Positions 1 to 5,519 of a stretch of 7,267 nt of DNA are shown piece after piece. The notes under the pieces are model-generated. The model was not told the DNA's origin, made no database searches, and was given only the letters and a program-made list of their open reading frames with translations. Made by a program: the position numbers and the translations under genes. Where the stretch lies: the NCBI GenBank assembly GCA_026397675.1, contig JAPLUH010000170.1, forward strand, positions 1 through 7,267, written 5' to 3'. The DNA comes from Verrucomicrobiota bacterium (GTDB lineage Bacteria; Verrucomicrobiota; Verrucomicrobiia; Limisphaerales; UBA9464). Within the stretch, counting starts at the first letter, position 1; each line of letters begins with the position of its first letter.

Positions 1-169
1 GGACGAACAACGCACACACTGCCGAGGTCAAGCCATCGGCCGGTCCACGGAACAAACCCCCGGAGAATCCCAGGACGACCAACCCCACCCACAGGACAAC
101 CGCCGTGAAGAAGAGCAGCCTCCGAGCCCGGACCGGTAGGTACCACAGCCAGCTCGCAAGAAGGCGCAT
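1..169 (-). CDS. Membrane protein, N-terminal fragment (runs off left edge)
   Basis: Reading the minus strand from an ATG at 169-167 gives 56 uninterrupted codons to the window edge, starting MRLLASWLWYLPVRARRL. A basic stretch (PVRARR, residues 12-17) is followed by a strongly hydrophobic segment (LLFFTAVVLWVGLVVLGF, about residues 18-35). This fits an inner-membrane protein with its N-terminus in the cytoplasm. The ATG lies 9 nt after the stop of the pseudopilin gene, and GGAGAAG at the end of that gene lies about 12 nt upstream and could serve as a weak ribosome site. The two genes are therefore probably cotranscribed. A second open frame over the same bases (28-213) reads as Ser/Arg/Cys-rich sequence and looks like a shadow. 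The family cannot be assigned from 56 residues; an O-antigen-ligase-like or other polytopic envelope protein is possible but not shown. Confidence 0.6.
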   Translation of the reverse strand, partial: MRLLASWLWYLPVRARRLLFFTAVVLWVGLVVLGFSGGLFRGPADGLTSAVCALFV

Positions 170-178
170 CGGGGCTTG

Positions 179-934
179 CTACTTCTCCGGGTCGAGGGGG
201 GTGACGAACACATCCGGGAACCCCCAATTCCAAAACGGAAAGTTGCCGATGCTATCCGCTGTGTAGGTCCCGGTCATCGCCTTGGACGGGTCCATCGATG
301 GCCGTTCCCCGGAGGATTGATACTGGGCGACATGGCCATCCAGGAAACCGAAGTTGACCTTGGTGCGGGAAACGTGGCGCGGTTGCCAATCTAGGTTGTC
401 CCAGTCCACCACCAGTTCGGCCGGGCGCATTTGGCTCAGGCCCACCCGGCTACCGATGATCTGCCCCAACTCGTTGGTCTGGTAGAAGCGGGAACAGTCG
501 TTGAATTTGTAGTCGGTTACCCAAGTGGTGCCATCGGCATTGGTGATGGTGCACGCCCGTTTGAGCGGCATCACCGGCTCATAGGTCCATTCCGAAAGGC
601 TGTAAGGCCCGCGTGGGGACATCCCCTTCGCGGCCGGACACTTAAAGACCCCTCGGCTCCGCCCCACGTAGTTGCTGAGCGCCGTCCACTGCCGGTATTG
701 AGTAGCGAACGTGAACCACGGATAGCTGTCTTGATTGTCACCGGCATACAAAGTCAGCGCCAACCCCAGCTGCCGCTCATTGGAGACGCATTGAATGGTG
801 TAAGCACGATCCTGCGCCTTGCTCACCGCAGGCACAATCAACGCCGCCAAAACCCCAATGATCGCAATGACCACCAAGAGTTCAATGAGGGTAAAGGCTA
901 AGTTTTGAATGGCGAAGGGCTCACGTAATGTCAC
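179..934 (-). CDS. Type II secretion/type IV pilin-like pseudopilin, FLDGH family
   Basis: A 251-residue pseudopilin. The class III prepilin signal is NLA|FTLIELLVVIAIIGVLAAL, with prepilin peptidase expected to cleave between A13 and F14. Glu at mature position 5 (E18) is present, and the hydrophobic helix spans about residues 14-35. It is followed by CVSNERQLGLALTLYAGDNQD (residues 49-69) and FKCPA (97-101), both typical of the abundant planctomycete/verrucomicrobial pseudopilins, and by VNFGFLDGHV (193-202). In the usual H-X9-DG motif nine residues separate His and DG; here H187 and D199 are 11 apart. The start is GTG at 934-932. A stop lies two codons upstream and no ATG precedes the pilin signal, so this is the only reasonable start; no Shine-Dalgarno is visible. 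In such bacteria these proteins are numerous and mostly of unknown role, thought to sit in the inner membrane or in a pseudopilus. The downstream membrane gene follows after 9 nt. Confidence 0.92.
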   Translation of the reverse strand: MTLREPFAIQNLAFTLIELLVVIAIIGVLAALIVPAVSKAQDRAYTIQCVSNERQLGLALTLYAGDNQDSYPWFTFATQYRQWTALSNYVGRSRGVFKCPAAKGMSPRGPYSLSEWTYEPVMPLKRACTITNADGTTWVTDYKFNDCSRFYQTNELGQIIGSRVGLSQMRPAELVVDWDNLDWQPRHVSRTKVNFGFLDGHVAQYQSSGERPSMDPSKAMTGTYTADSIGNFPFWNWGFPDVFVTPLDPEK

Positions 935-1058
935 ACGCTATGCAATTATTGATCTTAATTAAATAACCAGTCCGCGATGTAGCAACAATATTTATTTTTA
1001 TTTTCCACCAAGATTTTTGTCGTTACATCTTGTAATCGCATCGACCTATTTTGAGATA
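935..1058. other. AT-rich intergenic region
   Basis: 124 nt between the stop of the cysteine-rich gene and the GTG of the pseudopilin gene. It is strongly AT-rich, with runs such as TTAATTAAAT near 956 and TATTTTTATTTT near 1000. A perfect 5-bp inverted repeat with a 3-nt loop (TTACA/TGTAA, 1023-1035) is present but has no adjacent U-tract, so I do not call it a terminator. The pseudopilin promoter probably lies here, but I cannot pick one out. Confidence 0.5.
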
Positions 1059-1670
1059 TTACAAAGCGCAATTCAAAGCCGGCAAGGGATCAGCTGACCA
1101 TGTTGTTTTAGAATAGGTAAACGGAACACTAACGGTGGCACCGATCCTAAGATCGCCAACTATTCCAAGGTCGAGGTTGACATCTCCACCGAATAAACCA
1201 GCCACTTTTGCAATGCCTTTTTTCAGCAGTTCAAGATCTGCTTTACCTTTGGCGGAACCCTCAAAACCTGAGTCAAGATAGATGCAAATGCCTCCAGTCA
1301 TGGTAACTTTGGTTCCTACACGGCTTCTTTCATTGAATTTGGTTCCAGCAACACAATCGCAAGGTTTCGGACGATACGGAACCGTCGGATCCGGAGCTTT
1401 GTAAGTTCCATTCTCAAGCTTTTCGCATTCAGCACAATTTTTTGTACACCATTGGCTTTCTGTGATGCTTTGCGCAACGGTCACATACCCAGACGAGCAA
1501 TTTTTTCCTGAACTAGGAACCTCCTTTGATACTGGTTCTCCATTATTCGTCTGAATTGGGCCATTCGGAGTTGATGAGGAGTGGTACAAGGATCCGAGCG
1601 AGCTTGTAACTAATTGACTGCAACAAACTATCAAACAAGTTGCTTTTTTGATTGTGGATTTGCTATTCAT
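1059..1670 (-). CDS. Cysteine-rich, probably exported protein of unknown family
   Basis: 203 residues from ATG 1670-1668. The frame stays open further upstream to 1751, but those codons lie inside the previous gene and give a hydrophilic, non-signal N-terminus. The chosen start gives MNSKSTIKKATCLIVCCSQL, a short basic n-region and a modest hydrophobic core resembling a signal peptide. After it come eight cysteines (58, 75, 79, 82, 104, 106, 129, 201), with CTKNCAEC at 75-82 and CDC at 104-106; the even number outside the signal suits disulfides. The C-terminal part (about 110-190) alternates short hydrophobic stretches with glycine (MTGGICIYLDSGF; GLFGGDVNLDLGIVGDLRIGATVSV) and looks beta-rich. 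I recognise no domain. The start overlaps the upstream lipoprotein gene by 8 nt, so translation is probably coupled and the products may act together. No Shine-Dalgarno: seven A residues precede the ATG. GC is well below the GC-rich neighbours. Confidence 0.7.
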   Translation of the reverse strand: MNSKSTIKKATCLIVCCSQLVTSSLGSLYHSSSTPNGPIQTNNGEPVSKEVPSSGKNCSSGYVTVAQSITESQWCTKNCAECEKLENGTYKAPDPTVPYRPKPCDCVAGTKFNERSRVGTKVTMTGGICIYLDSGFEGSAKGKADLELLKKGIAKVAGLFGGDVNLDLGIVGDLRIGATVSVPFTYSKTTWSADPLPALNCAL

Positions 1671-2640
1671 TTTTTTTGGTGTTTCGGTTTGATAAGAATA
1701 TGACCGTAACGATTGAAATCGTTGCGAACAATACAAATGAAATTGTGACAATCATCCTCGAACGCGTAGCCATTTTAAACTCACTCGTATGTCGTGCTGG
1801 CCATGATTGTTGATCTCTCTGTGAAACAAAACCGAGTCTCCTATCGGTAAACATGTACTTCGACCCGCTAACTTCCGGGTATAGGTTTCTTTGGTAAATA
1901 TTAGTCTCGTAAGAATTTTCAATAGACAACTGGTATCGGGTTGGAGGAAAAACTTTCCCCAACCGATGATCGACAAGAAAAATATTTGAATAAATCAGAG
2001 AACCTTTTGTTGGATTATTGGTCATGTATCCAATCTCGAACAAAAGCATTTTAGAGTCAATGTCTTCTGGTTTACTTGAATATAAACCAAATATCTCTCT
2101 GCTCGTGATTACTCCATCGTTTCGATTTACGTTGATGTACGGTCCCCCCATTCCGTTCACCCTTATGTCTTCAATAATAAGAGAAAATACCCGCGAGTCT
2201 CGCAAACAATCTGCTGCAAAATTTAAGTTTTCAAAGATTTTATCACCGCTCCAAAATAGTGGCAGTAAAATCAATTCATCTTGAAAACCTAGAGGCACAA
2301 GATCGTTAGAACTATCATTCTTTGATCGAACCCAAGCTGAGTCCTGACCGTTTGTTGATTCAGCTCGCCACCAACGACCATAATCATATTCATCAACCAC
2401 CGATTGTGAAACGAAGGCACCATCATCTCCATGAATTTGTAGCAAGAGATTTCCAGACCCAAAAGTCATTGTAAATCGGTTAGTGCGAAGGAGGCGATTA
2501 TTGATAGATTCAATGCACGCTATCGCACCTTCTACACGTCGCACATTAACCTTTGTTAGAACATTACTACAGCCCAATAAAAATAGCAAAATTACCAAAA
2601 CAAAACCACTTGCTATTATGTTGTTTAATCTATTAATCAT
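1663..2640 (-). CDS. Putative lipoprotein with additional C-terminal membrane helix, unknown family
   Basis: 325 residues from ATG 2640-2638. A GTG at 2676 would add 12 residues, but the ATG sits behind TTAGGAG and directly begins a signal sequence, so it is preferred. MINRLNN is followed by a hydrophobic core and the lipobox LLGC (residues 21-24), predicting lipidation at C24; Ser follows at +2. The middle (about 30-285) is soluble, with many aromatic and Asn residues, and resembles no family I know. A second hydrophobic segment, MIVTISFVLFATISIVTVIF (296-315), is followed by a basic tail, NRNTKK. An N-terminal lipid anchor plus a C-terminal transmembrane helix is unusual. Either both ends sit in the inner membrane around a periplasmic domain, or the first segment is simply an uncleaved helix. 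The gene overlaps the following cysteine-rich gene by 8 nt. Sampled stretches are only 30-40% GC, far below the flanking genes, suggesting transfer. Confidence 0.75.
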   Translation of the reverse strand: MINRLNNIIASGFVLVILLFLLGCSNVLTKVNVRRVEGAIACIESINNRLLRTNRFTMTFGSGNLLLQIHGDDGAFVSQSVVDEYDYGRWWRAESTNGQDSAWVRSKNDSSNDLVPLGFQDELILLPLFWSGDKIFENLNFAADCLRDSRVFSLIIEDIRVNGMGGPYINVNRNDGVITSREIFGLYSSKPEDIDSKMLLFEIGYMTNNPTKGSLIYSNIFLVDHRLGKVFPPTRYQLSIENSYETNIYQRNLYPEVSGSKYMFTDRRLGFVSQRDQQSWPARHTSEFKMATRSRMIVTISFVLFATISIVTVIFLSNRNTKKNE

Positions 2641-2668
2641 GCTCCTAACCCCAAAGTTGACCCGAATT

Positions 2669-2687
2669 GAGCGCACGTGAGGCGCTC
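2669..2687. repeat. Inverted repeat, 6-bp stem with 7-nt loop
   Basis: GAGCGC at 2669-2674 pairs perfectly with GCGCTC at 2682-2687 around the loop ACGTGAG. It ends 29 nt before the lipoprotein start codon on the minus strand. As RNA it would form a short stable hairpin in the leader; as DNA it could be an operator. No U-tract follows, so it is not a standard terminator. Confidence 0.4.
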
Positions 2688-2819
2688 CCTAGCCTGGGCT
2701 TGCCTTCTGGCCGATCCCCTAGCAGGGCTACCAAACGCTCGCTTCGCCGATCGACTTGCCTGCCGCCTCGAAACTGAATAATGTTGTCTGGCTCTTGACA
2801 TGAGGCATTTGGGTTTTTG

Positions 2820-2845
2820 ATTACATGATAGCCTGATACTGTCAA
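2820..2845 (-). promoter_or_regulatory. Weak candidate promoter for the lipoprotein gene pair
   Basis: On the minus strand a perfect TTGACA (2845-2840) is followed after 14 nt by TGTAAT (2825-2820), which matches 5 of 6 bases of TATAAT. The spacer is shorter than the usual 16-18 nt. An alternative -10 with a 17-nt spacer (AATCAA) matches only 3 of 6. The leader would be about 180 nt and would include the 2669-2687 hairpin. Confidence 0.25.
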
Positions 2846-2862
2846 CCCCGTTTTTGAGAAAA

Positions 2863-3855
2863 CTATTCTTTAATGATGGACCACGGCAGGCGCGGCGGTG
2901 ACGCGTTCAGGTCATAGGGGCGAGTGCGGTCCGCCCGGAGCGTGCTGCGGTGCAGGGAGTTGGAGCGCACCGCCACCCAGGCCCAGTCGGAATCGCCAGG
3001 AACGTCGAGGCGGATTCGGTAGGGTTGTTGGGCGCTGTGCCCCAAAGTAAAGCGAACCAGGCCATTGGTGTCCGTGCGACCGGCCAATACGGAAAACAGC
3101 ATGGGGTCCACAAACTTGGTCGCTCCGGCCGCTTGGCCACCCATGCCGTCTCCCAACCAGACTTGCACCTCGACCCGGGCACCCGACAGCGGACGGTCGC
3201 GTTCCAGCACGGTCACCTCCACCTCACCGCTCGGATAGTGTTGGCCGATGGTGTTCTCGAGCATCTCCCACTGGGATTGATCATGGGCTGCCCAGCTTCC
3301 CGGCTCCGACGTCGGTACTAGACTGACCGCCTTGGGCACCCGGTGCATCCACGGGGTATCCCAGGTCCGCTCATAGGCGGAGACATCACAGGGGCGCCAG
3401 CGTCGGTTCTCCACATCCCAAATTTCCACCCAGTAATGAGGATTCCCAATGGTCGGCCAAAAGGTGTACACCGGTCGGACTCTCAGCCCGAGGGCGTTGC
3501 CGATCTCCGCGTAGGTTTCACAGAAGGCCCGACAGCCGCCTCGCGCTCCGTCGGTGGCCCAATCGAGACGGCCGAACCCATCGTGCGTCCACTGTTCACG
3601 GCGTTGGCGATCGTGCAGCCATTCGTGCAGCGCATCGGCTTTGGCGGCCGTCCCGGGTTTTTCGGCGACCGCGTCCGCTGCCTGTCGCACCCAAGGGTCC
3701 AGCCGGTATCGCAGGCCTCCGGGGATGGCTGGTGAAAAAACTCGATGAATCAACATCACCGCTACAAGGACTCCGGCGACGATGCATCGCCCGCGTCGAT
3801 CGCCCATGCGCGGCTTTCGTGCGGCGAGAGATCCGGTTGGCAGAGGGGTAACCAT
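2863..3855 (-). CDS. Membrane-anchored transglutaminase-like protein with C-terminal beta-sandwich-like domain
   Basis: 330 residues. A basic N-terminus (RKPRMGDRRGR) precedes one hydrophobic segment (CIVAGVLVAVMLIHRVF, 24-40), a membrane anchor or signal. The transglutaminase-like/papain-type core follows: GGCRAFCETYAEIGNALGLR (106-125, nucleophile C108), GNPHYWVEIWD (137-147, H140) and WRPCDVS (153-159, D157). All three triad residues are present, so activity as a protease, amidase or crosslinking enzyme is plausible; the substrate is unknown. The C-terminal part (about 209-300) has the pattern of a carboxypeptidase-regulatory or Ig-like fold: EVEVTVLERDRPLSGARVEV, GRTDTNGLVRFTL, YRIRLDVPG. 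Catalysis would be outside the cytoplasm. ATG 3855 was chosen; ATG 3807 (MGDRRGR) is an equally possible start that keeps the anchor. Only 21 nt separate it from the O-antigen ligase-like gene upstream, so the two are probably one operon acting on the cell envelope. Confidence 0.88.
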   Translation of the reverse strand: MVTPLPTGSLAARKPRMGDRRGRCIVAGVLVAVMLIHRVFSPAIPGGLRYRLDPWVRQAADAVAEKPGTAAKADALHEWLHDRQRREQWTHDGFGRLDWATDGARGGCRAFCETYAEIGNALGLRVRPVYTFWPTIGNPHYWVEIWDVENRRWRPCDVSAYERTWDTPWMHRVPKAVSLVPTSEPGSWAAHDQSQWEMLENTIGQHYPSGEVEVTVLERDRPLSGARVEVQVWLGDGMGGQAAGATKFVDPMLFSVLAGRTDTNGLVRFTLGHSAQQPYRIRLDVPGDSDWAWVAVRSNSLHRSTLRADRTRPYDLNASPPRLPWSIIKE

Positions 3856-3876
3856 GTCTGATTCTGCTCTGCTGGT

Positions 3877-5226
3877 TTAACCAGGAATCAGCCCCTTGGA
3901 GTTTGTTGAGGAATGGCTCGATGGCCTAGGCCGAATCAATATTTCCGGAGGATTGCCGATGCCGGCCAACAGCAGCACCCAGAACGGAACGGCGAGTGGA
4001 ATCCGGAAGAGCACCCCATCGAACCAGCTCCCGACAAGCAGGACCAGCAACGGAGCGACAAGCAAATCGCCTTCCCGGTAGGCGTGGTGCAATCGCCGGA
4101 CCACCAGCACGAGGAACAGACCCACCGCCGGGACTCCCATGCCGGCCGCCAGTGTCAGGGAGTCATTGAGCTGAATGGCAGCCGTCTCTTTCAAATGGGC
4201 CGGTTTGAACTCTCGGGCGTAGGTCGCATCCACCTGATTCAGCCCCCAACCGGTGACGGGTCGGGCGACGGTCATTCGGGCGGCCCCGACCCAGGCGTCC
4301 ACGCGGTTGCGCCAGGAACGGTCGGTCTGGTTGACAACGGTCCCCACGCGGCGGAGGAGCGGGTTCTGGACATCCTTCAGGAACCACAGAGAATTCAATC
4401 CTCCCGCCATCAACGCCACGAGCGACAAACGAAACACAAGCCAGCGTCGATGATCAGGAATCGACCCGGCGCGCGCACGGGAGCGAAGGGCACGCAGCAC
4501 CGGAGAAAATCGAAACCACCCACACCACACCATAGCTACTAGAAATCCCAACCACGCACCGCGACTGTAGCTGCGGAGCATGCCCAGCGCGGCGGGGACT
4601 AGTGGTAGCAAGAGAAGCCATGCCCTTCGATCGGCATTCCTCTCGCTCAGAGGGTTGTTGCTGGCTGCCTGTTTCCATGGGGCGATCCGGAACAACCAGG
4701 TCAGGCACGCGGCGGACAGGCAGGCCGACAGCAATCCATAGGTGTTGGGATTGTTCCACAACCCCGTGGCTCGGTGCGCCTCCCGGTAGTGAAAGACTTG
4801 GAACAGGGGCCAATGCCACAGGCTGACCGCCGCGAGTCCGAAGGCGCCGACCCAGAATGCTGGCCAGAAACGGCGCGGTGACTGCAGAGATCCCACAACA
4901 CGCCAAACGCCGGCGACCCAGATGCCAGCGAGAATGAGCAGCGGTTCCGTGGCCCCGGCAGCGGTGGCATAGCGGCCAGCGTAGTGCGCAACGGTCAGGC
5001 CTATGAGGCCGAACAACGCCCAGTCGCTGACACTCGGCCTCTGGCCTGTCCGTCGCCAATTCAGGAACACCGGCACCCCCGCCCAAAGAGCGGCATTCAA
5101 CGCCAACGCGCTGAAGATCTGCCAATGGCCGTTGCGATTCTGAAACACCAACGCGACCTCCGAACGCAGTACCAGCCACTCGGGAGAAAGCGGCAGAACA
5201 GACAATAGATCCCACAGCAGCAACAC
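3877..5226 (-). CDS. O-antigen ligase/polymerase-like polytopic membrane protein (Wzy_C type)
   Basis: 449 residues from a GTG at 5226, with about ten hydrophobic segments. Motifs fit the O-antigen ligase (WaaL)/Wzy polymerase superfamily: GLWNNPNTYG (155-164), SYSRGAWLGF (219-228), then the large periplasmic loop with SWRNRVDAWVGAARM (304-318), GWGLN (326-330) and NDSLTLAAGMGVPAVG (354-369, the place of the usual HNsyl...GxxG motif, here with Asp after Asn). Such proteins join or polymerise undecaprenyl-linked glycans, or ligate glycan to lipid A or protein, at the periplasmic face; the acceptor cannot be told. The 5' end is uncertain. The frame is open for 29 further codons, back to a stop at 5316-5314, and the codons just before the GTG encode hydrophobic residues (WFGLPLLAAFW) that would complete the first membrane helix, yet no ATG, GTG or TTG lies there in frame. 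The transglutaminase-like gene follows after 21 nt. Confidence 0.85.
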   Translation of the reverse strand: MLLLWDLLSVLPLSPEWLVLRSEVALVFQNRNGHWQIFSALALNAALWAGVPVFLNWRRTGQRPSVSDWALFGLIGLTVAHYAGRYATAAGATEPLLILAGIWVAGVWRVVGSLQSPRRFWPAFWVGAFGLAAVSLWHWPLFQVFHYREAHRATGLWNNPNTYGLLSACLSAACLTWLFRIAPWKQAASNNPLSERNADRRAWLLLLPLVPAALGMLRSYSRGAWLGFLVAMVWCGWFRFSPVLRALRSRARAGSIPDHRRWLVFRLSLVALMAGGLNSLWFLKDVQNPLLRRVGTVVNQTDRSWRNRVDAWVGAARMTVARPVTGWGLNQVDATYAREFKPAHLKETAAIQLNDSLTLAAGMGVPAVGLFLVLVVRRLHHAYREGDLLVAPLLVLLVGSWFDGVLFRIPLAVPFWVLLLAGIGNPPEILIRPRPSSHSSTNSKGLIPG

Positions 5227-5342
5227 CCAGAACGCAGCCAGGAGTGGGAGACCGAACCAGGGTGCTTGAGGGGGAGAACTAATAGAATTAAGAGCAACGA
5301 ATTCCTCTATTCGTTAGCAACCAAAATCATATCAGGTAATCG

Positions 5343-5370
5343 AATATAAAAATAACTCGGTTTTCCGGAG
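5343..5370 (-). terminator. Probable rho-independent terminator after phnW
   Basis: On the minus strand CTC(C)GG pairs with CCGAG around an AAAA loop (5370-5356), a 5-bp stem with one bulged C. It is followed at once by TTATTTTTATATT (5355-5343), a good U-tract. It lies 150 nt past the present phnW stop and before the O-antigen ligase-like gene, and would separate the two transcripts. Confidence 0.55.
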
Positions 5371-5371
5371 A

Positions 5372-5410
5372 TCACCTCTGCTTGACTACCACGGTTGGGG
5401 ATAGAGGTGA
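5372..5410. repeat. 8-bp inverted repeat with 23-nt spacer
   Basis: TCACCTCT at 5372-5379 is the exact reverse complement of AGAGGTGA at 5403-5410. It lies immediately upstream, in minus-strand order, of the terminator hairpin. It could be an extra RNA stem near the phnW 3' end or a protein-binding dyad; nothing in the sequence decides between these. Confidence 0.4.
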
Positions 5411-5519
5411 CTTTTCTGGGCATCCCTCAAGGAGAGATACTACATCCCTGGAAAACTTTGATTCCCGAGTCTTCTCGTCACAACGGATTCGGCCCAAAGG
5501 GCTGGAGTTTTTAACCGAT

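Larger units (their letters stand above)
2641..2862. other. Intergenic region with short repeats, possible dispersed element or leader
   Basis: 222 nt between the transglutaminase-like gene and the lipoprotein gene. The part at about 2669-2770 is GC-rich although it borders AT-rich sequence on one side. It holds a 6-bp inverted repeat (2669-2687) and CCCTAGC twice, 30 bp apart (2687-2693 and 2717-2723). A 66-codon minus-strand frame (2645-2845) is open, but it has no family features and low-complexity Arg/Ser/Gly content, so I do not call it a gene. The rest, 2771-2862, is AT-rich and may carry the promoter of the lipoprotein gene. Confidence 0.4.
5227..5519. other. Intergenic region between phnW and the O-antigen ligase-like gene
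   Basis: 293 nt. Going down the minus strand it holds the out-of-frame run-on sequence just past the phnW stop, an 8-bp inverted repeat (5372-5410), a terminator-like hairpin (5343-5370), an AT-rich stretch (about 5280-5360), and an open but start-less extension of the ligase frame (5227-5313). On the minus strand, AGAGG (5308-5304) lies 6 nt before a TTG at 5297, in the frame one base off from the ligase. Confidence 0.5.

Noticed and set aside
431..901. 156-codon plus-strand open frame opposite the pseudopilin
   Set aside because: Antisense to a clear pseudopilin; no recognisable features.
1023..1035. TTACA-TCT-TGTAA hairpin as terminator of the cysteine-rich gene
   Set aside because: Weak AT-rich 5-bp stem and no U-tract next to it on the transcribed strand.
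920..2681. CTCACGT (920-926) and its reverse complement ACGTGAG (2675-2681) at the two borders of the low-GC block, as possible terminal inverted repeats
   Set aside because: Only 7 bp, no target-site duplication found, no transposase nearby; chance is a sufficient explanation.
2645..2845. 66-codon minus-strand open frame in the intergenic region
   Set aside because: No signal, motif or compositional support, and it runs up to the lipoprotein start in another frame; more likely non-coding or repeat-derived.
3913..4542. 209-codon plus-strand frame and a 253-codon minus-strand frame at 4454-5215 over the O-antigen ligase-like gene
   Set aside because: Hydrophilic, repetitive products; the overlapped frame has many membrane helices and family motifs.
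5492..5514. GCCCAAAGGGC hairpin followed by TTTTT as a plus-strand terminator
   Set aside because: The stem is only 4 bp, the T-run is separated by several bases, and no plus-strand gene lies upstream.
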